Assembly (NCBI GenBank): GCA_034440595.1
Contig: JAWXCH010000302.1
Coordinates: 1 to 18,468 of the forward strand
Direction of reading: 5' to 3'
Length of the DNA stretch: 18,468 bases
Origin: JAWXCH01 sp034440595
GTDB lineage: Bacteria > Planctomycetota > Planctomycetia > Pirellulales > JALHPA01
The notes beneath the pieces are model-generated. The model saw only the letters and a list, made by a program, of their open reading frames with translations, did no database searches and had not been told where the DNA came from. A program made the translations under genes and the position numbers. Below, one piece after another: positions 1 to 6,145 of the stretch (the stretch's first letter is position 1; each line of letters begins with the position of its first letter).

Positions 1-162
1 AACGATTTCAAACAGCACCCGCAAGTGATCAATGGTTGCAGCGAATTGATGGGCGAGGTCTTTGGTGCCGAGCATGGCATTGCTGCGCGGAGTGCATTGG
101 GTGCGAACTCGCTGCCCGGCGGGATCGCAGTTGAGATCGAAATGATCTTTGAAGTGGAGTAA
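1..162 (+). CDS. RidA (YjgF/YER057c) family protein, C-terminal 53 residues
   Basis: This open frame enters from outside the window and ends at the TAA at 160-162. The visible residues fit the C-terminus of the roughly 150-residue RidA subfamily: a VINGCSELMGEVFG helix, then ARSALGANSLPGGIAVEIE, where the conserved Arg before the ALG/VGV stretch binds the carboxylate of the substrate in characterised RidA proteins. RidA proteins deaminate reactive enamine/imine intermediates in the cytoplasm, or act as related hydrolases. The assignment rests on this conserved tail only, because the N-terminus and the rest of the active site are outside the window. The stop codon overlaps the first possible ATG of the next gene (TAATG), so the two are probably cotranscribed and may be translationally coupled. 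Confidence 0.8.
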   Translation, partial: NDFKQHPQVINGCSELMGEVFGAEHGIAARSALGANSLPGGIAVEIEMIFEVE

Positions 163-167
163 TGTTC

Positions 168-1373
168 ATGCCGATTCAATTTGCCTCTGCACTATCGACT
201 AACACCGATTCGGCCGCAGCCATCGATGAAGTCTGCCAGGCTGTTCGCGGTCAATTGGAGGGACCGGCCGATCTGGCGATGCTGTTTGTCTCGATGCATC
301 ATGTCGAGGCGATGCAACAGGCAGCAGACTCTGTCTGTGCCGCGCTGCAGACCGAGGCACTGCTTGGCTGCACCGGAGAATCCATCCTCGGTGTGGCAAA
401 AGAAATCGAAAGTGCTCCGGCGGTTTCACTTTGGGCCGGAAGCATGCCAGGGGTGCAAATCGACGCGTTTCATTTAGACTTTGAAAAACTGCCCGATGGA
501 ATGACCTTCACCGGCTGGCCAGACAGTCGAGTCGAACAGTGGCCGGCGGACAGTACGTTGCTGTTGCTCGGTGAGCCGTTTAGCTTTCCTGCCGATGTGC
601 TTTTGGAACAACTGCGCAACGAGCGTGCCGACCTGCCGATCATTGGCGGCATGGCCAGTGGCGGCTGGTCCCCTTCGCAAAACCGACTGATTCTCGGTCG
701 CACGGTCTATGATCGCGGTGCGGTACTGGTCCGAATCCACGGCCCGATTCGAGTACGCAGCGTCGTTTCGCAAGGTTGCCGCCCAATCGGTCGGCACTAT
801 ATCGTGACCAAGGCCGAACAAAATATGATCTTGGAACTGAGCGGGCAGCCAGCGATGACGCGGCTGCACGAAGTATATGAGACCTTGAACGACGCCGAAA
901 AAGAACTCGTTCGACACGGGCTGCACGTTGGACGCGCGCTCAGCGAATATCAGGATGAGTTCCGCCGCGGCGATTTTTTGATTCGCAACGTGGTGGGTGC
1001 CGATCCCAAGAGTGGTGCAATCGCGGTGGGCGATTATCTTCGCCCAGGTCAGACGGTGCAGTTTCACATTCGCGATGCAGCTTCAGCAGACGAAGATCTG
1101 CGCGAGTTGCTCAAAAGTGATTCAGCAGAGTCTGGAGCAGAGAGTGTTGGCCGTCGCGCAGCCGGCGCGTTGCTCTTCACGTGCAACGGCCGCGGCACGC
1201 GACTGTTCCCGGAACCGCACCATGATGCGCAGTGCATCGCGGCCAGTCTTGGCACAATCCCGCTAGCGGGGTTTTTTGCGCAGGGAGAGATCGGCCCGGT
1301 CGGTGGCAAGAACTTCTTACACGGCTTCACCGCCAGCGTAGCCGTGTTTGAGGAAGTGGATCGGCTGAAGTAG
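168..1373 (+). CDS. FIST domain protein (FIST_N plus FIST_C)
   Basis: The product is about 401 residues. The N-terminal half contains the FIST_N pattern: AALQTEALLGCTGESILG near residues 60-80, and LPIIGGMASGGWS near 158-170. The C-terminal half carries the FIST_C block GALLFTCNGRGTRLF around residue 335, followed by a GxxxLAGFFAQGEIGP segment and NFLHGFTAS. FIST is an intracellular sensory domain thought to bind small ligands such as amino acids. Here it has no attached kinase, GGDEF or methyl-accepting domain, so any signalling partner must be separate. ATG occurs at 162 and 168. I prefer 168 because GGAG at 156-159 is 8 bases upstream of it and only 2 bases from the first. The overlap with a RidA gene suggests a shared metabolic theme, but this is inference. 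Confidence 0.88.
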   Translation: MPIQFASALSTNTDSAAAIDEVCQAVRGQLEGPADLAMLFVSMHHVEAMQQAADSVCAALQTEALLGCTGESILGVAKEIESAPAVSLWAGSMPGVQIDAFHLDFEKLPDGMTFTGWPDSRVEQWPADSTLLLLGEPFSFPADVLLEQLRNERADLPIIGGMASGGWSPSQNRLILGRTVYDRGAVLVRIHGPIRVRSVVSQGCRPIGRHYIVTKAEQNMILELSGQPAMTRLHEVYETLNDAEKELVRHGLHVGRALSEYQDEFRRGDFLIRNVVGADPKSGAIAVGDYLRPGQTVQFHIRDAASADEDLRELLKSDSAESGAESVGRRAAGALLFTCNGRGTRLFPEPHHDAQCIAASLGTIPLAGFFAQGEIGPVGGKNFLHGFTASVAVFEEVDRLK

Positions 1374-1417
1374 AACGCAATTGCAGGCAGCGAAATACGC
1401 GTTATGCAGTGAATTCC

Positions 1418-1687
1418 TCAATACGCCGTGAAGAACCGCGCGTCGGTCCCCCCTGCTCCAATCTTGATATCAAGTCGCTTGGAACAGCGCGGGCAGTGTC
1501 CCGTATACGCTGTCTGTTGTCGATTGACATAGATGCGCGAATAGACATCGCAGCAGGCGAAATGAATGCCGATATATCGGCGCGATGCGGCGGACGCACT
1601 CTCTGCTGGACCGCGCTCAGTGCCACGCGCGGCAGGTCGCGCCGGTGGATCCGGTTCACTGGTCAGGTCTAAATACTCACCTGGCAT
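1418..1687 (-). CDS. small conserved cysteine-containing protein (zinc-ribbon-like)
   Basis: The frame encodes 89 residues from the ATG at 1687. It has a Pro/Ala-rich linker of about 30 residues, then a compact C-terminal domain with IGIHFACCDVYSRIYVN, HCPRCSKRLDIKIG and GGTDARFFTAY. The spacing CC-x(19)-CPRC could bind one metal ion. I recognise this domain style as a short conserved planctomycete protein of unknown function, but I cannot name a Pfam family with confidence. It lies convergent to the FIST gene, with 44 bases between the stops. The same frame stays open upstream to a TTG at 1750 and an ATG at 1729, so the start is uncertain and no strong ribosome-binding site marks one. The antisense frame over 1409-1672 looks like a shadow. 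Confidence 0.6.
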   Translation of the reverse strand: MPGEYLDLTSEPDPPARPAARGTERGPAESASAASRRYIGIHFACCDVYSRIYVNRQQTAYTGHCPRCSKRLDIKIGAGGTDARFFTAY

Positions 1688-1897
1688 AAAGCACCAATCG
1701 ATGCAGTCCGGTACATCAATAACGCCCATTGATAGCGGTGAGAATACCAAACCCTCACCGCATGCGCAGAGTACCTAAAAGGAAATCGGCGGTAAATACC
1801 AGCCAGAAAACTCCTGATTACATCTCTTTTAGTGAACCTGCAACCGGCCGAATCGGTCCATGACACAGAGCCAGAAATACTGGCCTCAAAGCCTGAC

Positions 1898-1926
1898 TTG
1901 ACCACCGTTTAACGCGCAGCTAGACT
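1898..1926 (+). promoter_or_regulatory. putative sigma-70 promoter of the leu leader/leuA transcript
   Basis: TTGACC at 1898-1903 and TAGACT at 1921-1926 are separated by exactly 17 bases. This matches the -35 consensus at 5/6 positions and the -10 consensus at 4/6. A start near 1932-1934 would put the leader peptide ATG about 37 bases into the transcript. The stretch 1688-1969 holds no other gene that I can support. Confidence 0.55.
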
Positions 1927-1969
1927 AAACTTACCGAATCAACTGAGTCTTTGTACCGGAAAACAATTG

Positions 1970-2035
1970 ATGAACTTGTTGCGAACCAACCTGCTACCGC
2001 TGCTCCTACGGGGCCTATCCGGCTCTCGGCTGTAG
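1970..2035 (+). CDS. leuL: leucine-rich leader peptide of the leuA attenuator (leuL-like)
   Basis: This short frame of 21 codons plus TAG starts MNLLRTNLLPLLL and goes on through RGLSGSRL. Nine of the 21 residues are leucine. The codons are TTG (2), CTG (3), CTA (3) and CTC (1), and CTA appears rare in the adjacent leuA. A weak GGA at 1958-1960 lies 9 bases before the ATG. The peptide has no expected function of its own. In leucine-operon attenuation, its translation reports charged tRNA-Leu: a ribosome stalled on the Leu codons changes the folding of the downstream RNA. The role follows from position (35 bases downstream of the predicted -35/-10, 134 bases before leuA), codon content and the competing hairpins that begin inside its last third. 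The stop codon lies inside segment 2 of the attenuator, as in classical cases. Confidence 0.85.
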   Translation: MNLLRTNLLPLLLRGLSGSRL

Positions 2036-2109
2036 GGTTCGTCCATATTTCTGCCAAAGTGCAAGCAAACATATGAACCCCAGAAGCCGAGCGGCCTCTG
2101 GGGTTTTTT
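2005..2109 (+). promoter_or_regulatory. transcription attenuator (1:2, 2:3 and 3:4 hairpins) controlling leuA
   Basis: Three alternative helices can be drawn. The pause hairpin (1:2) pairs CCTACGG at 2005-2011 with CTGTAGG at 2030-2036 (7 pairs, one G-U), with an inner GCC/GGC pair at 2013-2015 and 2021-2023. The antiterminator (2:3) pairs TCGGCT at 2026-2031 with AGCCGA at 2085-2090, and GGGTT at 2035-2039 with AACCC at 2076-2080. The terminator (3:4) uses 2078-2103. The antiterminator shares segment 3 with the terminator and segment 2 with the pause hairpin, so the structures exclude each other. Stalling on the Leu codons at 2000-2008 would mask segment 1, allow 2:3, and let transcription reach leuA. 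I see no T-box or riboswitch consensus. Confidence 0.82.
2078..2109 (+). terminator. intrinsic terminator inside the leuA leader
   Basis: CCCCAGA at 2078-2084 pairs with TCTGGGG at 2097-2103. An inner GCC/GGC stem closes a GAGC loop, separated from the outer stem by an A/C mismatch. A run of six T follows at 2104-2109. It lies 60 bases before the leuA start, where it would stop leuA transcription when leucine is plentiful. Confidence 0.88.
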
Positions 2110-2169
2110 CGTAACCCATCAACTACCGTCCCATACCGACACCACAAATAGCTTTAGGTTTCAGTAGTC

Positions 2170-3732
2170 ATGAGCGACTCACGCACGATCAAGATCTTTG
2201 ACACCACCCTTCGCGATGGCGAACAATCTCCCGGTGCCAGCATGAATCTGGCCGAGAAGCTCGAACTTGCTCAGGCATTGTGCGATCTCAAGGTCGATAT
2301 CATCGAGGCCGGTTTTCCCATCGCCTCGCCCGGTGACTTTGAAGCGGTCCGCGAAATCGCCTCCACCATTCGCGGGGCCACGATCTGCGGGCTGGCCCGT
2401 TGCAACGACGCCGACATCGATCGTGCCTGGGAAGCGCTGAAGCACGCTTCGACCCCGCGGATTCATATTTTCCTGGCCACCAGCGCCATCCACCGCGAAT
2501 TCAAACTCAAGATGGACAAGCAAGAGATCATCCGCCGTGCCGTGGGGGGGGTGCAGCGTGCCGCAAAATACTGCGACGATATCGAGTTCAGCCCTGAGGA
2601 TGCGGCACGGACGGAGAGCGACTTCCTGTGTGAAGTGGTCGAGGCGGCCATCGCCGCTGGGGCGACCACGGTCAATATTCCCGATACAGTGGGCTACGCC
2701 ACCCCGGCACACTTTGGCGGTGTGATTCGCAACTTAAAAAACCGCGTGCCAAATATCGATCGCGCGGTGATTAGCGTCCATTGCCATAACGATCTGGGCC
2801 TGGCCGTGGCCAACAGTCTGGCCGGAATCGAAAACGGTGCCGGGCAGGTCGAATGCACCATCAACGGCATTGGCGAACGAGCCGGGAATTGCTCGCTGGA
2901 AGAGATCGTCATGGCGCTCCGCACGCGCTATGACTACTATCAGGCCGATACGCGGATTGAAAGCCGCCGACTGGTTCCCACCAGCCGACTCGTCTCGAAC
3001 ATCACCGGCCTACAAGTGCAGCGCAACAAGGCCATCGTGGGCAAGAACGCCTTTGCTCACGAAGCCGGTATCCATCAAGACGGCATGCTCAAGGAACCTC
3101 GCACCTACGAGATTATGCGCCCGGAAGATGTCGGGCTGGCGAAGACGGACCTCGTGATGGGCAAACACAGCGGCCGGGCCGCCCTGGCCGATCGCGCCAA
3201 GGCGCTTGGCTATCACCTCACCGGCGAGCAGCTTCAATCGGTCTTTGAACAGTTCAAGATTCTGGCCGACAAGAAGAAGGAAATCTATGACGGTGACATC
3301 GCGGCACTGTGCGAGCAGCAGTACCTCAACGGTGCCGACCAGTGGAACATCGAGAGTTATCACATCCAGTGCGGCAGCGGCGAAAAACCAACCGTCACGC
3401 TGGTACTTGAACGTGGTCAGACACGGTCCACCGAAACGATGACCTGCGGTGACGGCCCGGTCGATGCGATCTTCTTGGCGATCGAAAAGATCACCGGTAT
3501 CACCGTGGTTTGTCGCGATTTTCGTGTGCAGGCGATCACCGTGGGTAAGGATGCGCAGGCTGAGGTGAATGTCGAAGTAGTCCATGATGATCACGTTTAT
3601 CGCGGCCGTGGCGTTTCGACTGATAGTGTGGAAGCGAGTGCCCGTGCGTTCTTAAATGCGATCAACCGCGTTGAGGTTTCCGCCGGGGGTCGCCTCCACC
3701 CACAGCATAGTGATGCACCACCGGCGCTGTGA
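2170..3732 (+). CDS. leuA: 2-isopropylmalate synthase
   Basis: The 520-residue product matches the normal length of the long, leucine-regulated form. It condenses acetyl-CoA with 2-oxoisovalerate to give 2-isopropylmalate, the first committed step of leucine synthesis, in the cytoplasm. The N-terminal TIM barrel shows FDTTLRDGEQSPG at residues 10-22 (Arg and Asp for catalysis and metal binding), GFPIASPGDF, the metal-binding HCH at 204-206 within HCHNDLG, and NGIGERAGN at 232-240. A linker carries HEAGIHQDGMLK and GKHSGR (331-336). From about residue 370 the LeuA dimer/allosteric domain follows, ending in an Ala/His-rich tail. Homocitrate and citramalate synthases share the fold, but overall length, motifs and the leucine leader upstream favour LeuA. 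Expression is probably controlled by the attenuator upstream. No leuB, leuC or leuD lies next to it in this window. Confidence 0.95.
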   Translation: MSDSRTIKIFDTTLRDGEQSPGASMNLAEKLELAQALCDLKVDIIEAGFPIASPGDFEAVREIASTIRGATICGLARCNDADIDRAWEALKHASTPRIHIFLATSAIHREFKLKMDKQEIIRRAVGGVQRAAKYCDDIEFSPEDAARTESDFLCEVVEAAIAAGATTVNIPDTVGYATPAHFGGVIRNLKNRVPNIDRAVISVHCHNDLGLAVANSLAGIENGAGQVECTINGIGERAGNCSLEEIVMALRTRYDYYQADTRIESRRLVPTSRLVSNITGLQVQRNKAIVGKNAFAHEAGIHQDGMLKEPRTYEIMRPEDVGLAKTDLVMGKHSGRAALADRAKALGYHLTGEQLQSVFEQFKILADKKKEIYDGDIAALCEQQYLNGADQWNIESYHIQCGSGEKPTVTLVLERGQTRSTETMTCGDGPVDAIFLAIEKITGITVVCRDFRVQAITVGKDAQAEVNVEVVHDDHVYRGRGVSTDSVEASARAFLNAINRVEVSAGGRLHPQHSDAPPAL

Positions 3733-3770
3733 GGCCTTTTCTGTTCTCGCCGCAACTGCAGCTCCTGTTT

Positions 3771-3980
3771 TTCACCGCAGAGAACGCCAAGAGCGCGAAG
3801 GACGCGCAGAGATAGGACACAATCCTACGCTTTTTGTTCAACCTTTATCCTTCGTATCCTGTTCATCCTTGTTCAAAAAACAGAAATAAGAAAGACAGTA
3901 TTAACAAGGATGAACGGGATGAACTGGATAGGGGGCAATTATCTTCTCTGTGTCATCCCTCTGCGCACTCTGCGGTAAGA
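3771..3980. repeat. nested inverted-repeat element downstream of leuA
   Basis: The outer arms are ACCGCAGAG-type sequence at 3771-3814 and its inverted relative, ending CTCTGCGGTAAGA, at 3941-3980. Inside lie a second inverted pair: ATCC..TATCCTGTTCATCCTTGTT at 3847-3875, and AACAAGGATGAACGGGATG to GGATAG at 3901-3930. The whole 210-base block could fold into one long imperfect hairpin. Relatives of the outer arm occur at 14801-14840, 17533-17570 and 17688-17722, and relatives of the inner arm at 11560-11592. The block fills nearly all of the gap between the tail-to-tail genes leuA and the membrane protein gene, where it may also act as a bidirectional terminator. Confidence 0.75.
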
Positions 3981-4001
3981 AAATGAATCGTCAGAACGCG
4001 C

Positions 4002-4448
4002 TTATCCGCCGCCTGTGAACCAGTTGTACTGATTCAGCAGTTCACCAATTCCAAACGACGCCAGATTCGCCAGCACAATCGCGGCCATATCCTGCAATAT
4101 CGCCCGTACCCGTGCGTGTTGAGCGTCGTCAGTGGCGGAAGTCGCATCACGGTCGGCGTTGGAAAACTGTGGATCGCGCCAATACGCCAGATAGAACAAC
4201 GCACACTCTGCCACTGGAGCAAATGTTTCAGCCACCAGCAAATAGCGCCAGCGCTCACTTCCGGCGAACAGCACCGGCAACACCAGCACCACAATCGGAT
4301 AAGTGCAGGCCGTCAGCCACAACCCGGCAACGATCCGTGTTGTCCAACTATGCCGTTGTGAAAGCAGGACGCACAGGATCGGCAGTTCAACTGCCACTGT
4401 CAGCACATAACCGATCGGCAAAAAGGACCAAAGCTGATCGGCAAACAT
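4002..4448 (-). CDS. four-helix integral membrane protein, function unknown
   Basis: From the ATG at 4448 the product has 148 residues, beginning MFADQLWSFLPIGY. Four hydrophobic segments are visible: LPIGYVLTVAVELPILCVLL, the IVAGLWLTACTYPIVVLVLP region, LLVAETFAPVAECALFYLAY, and AAIVLANLASFGIGEL near the C-terminus. A charged loop rich in Asp and Ala separates helices 3 and 4. Glu sits within or at the ends of helices 1, 3 and 4, which is unusual for a simple anchor and might suggest transport or ligand binding. The frame is open upstream to 4490, but that would overlap the preceding gene. Starting at 4448 leaves 11 bases after the oxidoreductase stop, so the two are likely cotranscribed. 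I do not recognise the family. Confidence 0.7.
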   Translation of the reverse strand: MFADQLWSFLPIGYVLTVAVELPILCVLLSQRHSWTTRIVAGLWLTACTYPIVVLVLPVLFAGSERWRYLLVAETFAPVAECALFYLAYWRDPQFSNADRDATSATDDAQHARVRAILQDMAAIVLANLASFGIGELLNQYNWFTGGG

Positions 4449-4459
4449 TCGGTGGTTGC

Positions 4460-5815
4460 CTACACATCCTCGGGCGTTGGATGGACCCACGGTTCGCGGT
4501 ACTTACGTGCCAGTCGCGCATTAGCTTCGTCGTCGTTCTTGATCTTGGCGGCCTGCGGATCCCATTGGATGTCACGCCCCAGGTCCATCGAAAGATTCGC
4601 TAGTATGCAGCAGGCCGATGAGATGTGACCTTCTTCAATATCTGCCACCGGCTTGCGTTTTTCTTTACGCGCAGCCAAAAAGTCCAACATGTGCCGCCGC
4701 GTGGAAGAGGCAGCGAACGGCTCTGTCTCCTGATGTTCTGCATCCTCTGGGTACTTGGCTTGCTCGTCGAACCAGGTTCCGTGTTCGCGCTGGCCCCCAT
4801 CCTTGGGTATGAACTCGTACTTGAAGACACTCATCTTCAGCGTCCCCTTGTCGCCGTACAAGAACGCGGCCCACGGATAATCCGGGTCACCCGGCGTACC
4901 CCAACTCCGCTGCGTCCAGACCACTTGCGTCTCTGGGTATTCAAACAGCGCGTTCTGAGTATCGACGATATTCACGCGTGAATCCTTGGCATGCTGATAC
5001 GCTCCACCAACGGCACTGATTCGCGATGGCCAACCGAGCTTCAAAAAGTACCGCACGACGTCAAACATATGTACGCACAGGTCACCAATCTGACCGTTGC
5101 TGAACTCAGTCCGGTCGCGCCAGGCGCGCGGCTGAATGCCGGGAAAATAGTCGACCCACTGCGCTGGTCCAACAAAGAAGTCCCAGTCCAGTTCCTTAGG
5201 GGGTGGCGCGGCTGGCGGAAAATTGTCACGCACTGGATAGTAGCTATGCACATCAACGTAGCCAACCTTGCCCAGCTTGCCGCTGTCGATGAATTGCTTG
5301 CGCACATGCGCCAGATGCGGCGCACTACGCCGCTGTAAGCCAACCTGCACCGTGCGGTTGTACTTCCGCGCGGCGGCGACCATCGCCGCTCCTTCAACTA
5401 CATCCACGCTGATCGGCTTCTGCACATAGACATCGGCACCCGCCTTGCAAGCGGCAATCATCGGCAGCGCATGCCAGTGGTCCGGCGTACCAATAATCGC
5501 AATTTCTGGTTTTTGTTCTTCCAGCAGCTTGCGATAATCTTTATACCCCGGTGGTCGCTTCCCAGAGGGCTGTCGCTTGGCAACGATGTCGGCTGCACCG
5601 TCGAGCATTCGCTGATCGACATCGCATAGACCGACCACCTCTACCGGTGCGACTTGCATCAGATGAAACAGATCGGTCTTGCCGTACCAGCCCGATCCGA
5701 TCAGTGCTACGCGATGCGGCTTGTTATCTTCTGCCGCAAATGCACGGGTCTGCAAGGTTGCCAGTGTGGCCGCCGAAAGTGCGGCGGTAGTCGAAAGAAA
5801 ACTTCGTCGATCCAT
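4460..5815 (-). CDS. Tat-exported Gfo/Idh/MocA family oxidoreductase
   Basis: The 451-residue protein starts MDRRSFLSTTAALSAATLAT. This is a twin-arginine signal (Arg3-Arg4) with likely cleavage after Ala27 or Ala28, so it should fold with its cofactor in the cytoplasm and act outside the inner membrane. A Rossmann fold follows: HRVALIGSGWYGKTD at 34-48 and the CDVD acidic position near 64-67. Next come GTPDHWHA at 109-116 and VQKPIS at 131-136, where the family usually has EKP. The C-terminal substrate domain has DLCVHMFDV around 245-253, with His249 as the likely catalytic or substrate residue. These proteins oxidise or interconvert sugars and related polyols using NAD(P). Planctomycetes carry many of this exported type, usually with unknown substrate. 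A small membrane protein gene follows closely, and no transporter or sugar-specific neighbour is present. Confidence 0.9.
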   Translation of the reverse strand: MDRRSFLSTTAALSAATLATLQTRAFAAEDNKPHRVALIGSGWYGKTDLFHLMQVAPVEVVGLCDVDQRMLDGAADIVAKRQPSGKRPPGYKDYRKLLEEQKPEIAIIGTPDHWHALPMIAACKAGADVYVQKPISVDVVEGAAMVAAARKYNRTVQVGLQRRSAPHLAHVRKQFIDSGKLGKVGYVDVHSYYPVRDNFPPAAPPPKELDWDFFVGPAQWVDYFPGIQPRAWRDRTEFSNGQIGDLCVHMFDVVRYFLKLGWPSRISAVGGAYQHAKDSRVNIVDTQNALFEYPETQVVWTQRSWGTPGDPDYPWAAFLYGDKGTLKMSVFKYEFIPKDGGQREHGTWFDEQAKYPEDAEHQETEPFAASSTRRHMLDFLAARKEKRKPVADIEEGHISSACCILANLSMDLGRDIQWDPQAAKIKNDDEANARLARKYREPWVHPTPEDV

Positions 5816-6145
5816 TTTTTATTCCCCCCGGAATGTTGTCGATCAAGGTGAACGCGGGTTGATTATATACTACGGCAAGGCGCAATGCGAAATCCTGTAG
5901 ATTGTCGAGGCGAACCGGCAAATTTGATGTGCCACTGGCTCTGCCAGTGAAAACGCACGGCTTTGAGAACAAGTGTGAGATTTGTGGCAAAGCGTTCCAG
6001 GCGAGTGGGTCGCGACAATTGCCATTCACTGTCGTGGAAACGTATTGGTGGATTGCATTCATCCCTACAAACTGAAAATACCAAAGCACTGGCGGAGCCA
6101 GTGGCACACGGTCTCGCGACGCGGGAATTACACACTCTGCCATTC
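5816..6145. repeat. intergenic space with an inverted pair of CACTGGC dyads
   Basis: This 330-base gap has no gene that I can support. At 5928-5949 there is a dyad, TGTGCCACTGGC-TCT-GCCAGTG, and at 6087-6108 the same unit in the opposite orientation, CACTGGC-GGA-GCCAGTGGCACA. The two units face each other across about 137 bases. Each unit alone is a 7-bp hairpin with a conserved GTGC-type head. Copies recur at 8038-8060, 16741-16762 and 16859-16881. This resembles REP/BIME organisation. The left part contains the 5' region of the Tat oxidoreductase gene, which is transcribed leftward. Confidence 0.75.

Noticed and set aside
474..1067. Long open frame on the minus strand within the FIST gene
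   Set aside because: It lies antisense to a well-matched FIST gene, with no recognisable domain and no ribosome-binding site, so it is a shadow.
1669..1905. Minus-strand frame of 78 codons upstream of the small Cys-containing gene
   Set aside because: No domain, no ribosome-binding site, and it would overlap the upstream region of the small gene.
1970..2109. T-box or riboswitch as the leuA control element
   Set aside because: There is no T-box consensus (AGGGTGGNACCGCG) in the leader, and the Leu-rich short frame plus competing hairpins explain the structure better.
3010..3594. Long open frame on the minus strand within leuA
   Set aside because: Antisense shadow of the leuA reading frame, with no family resemblance.
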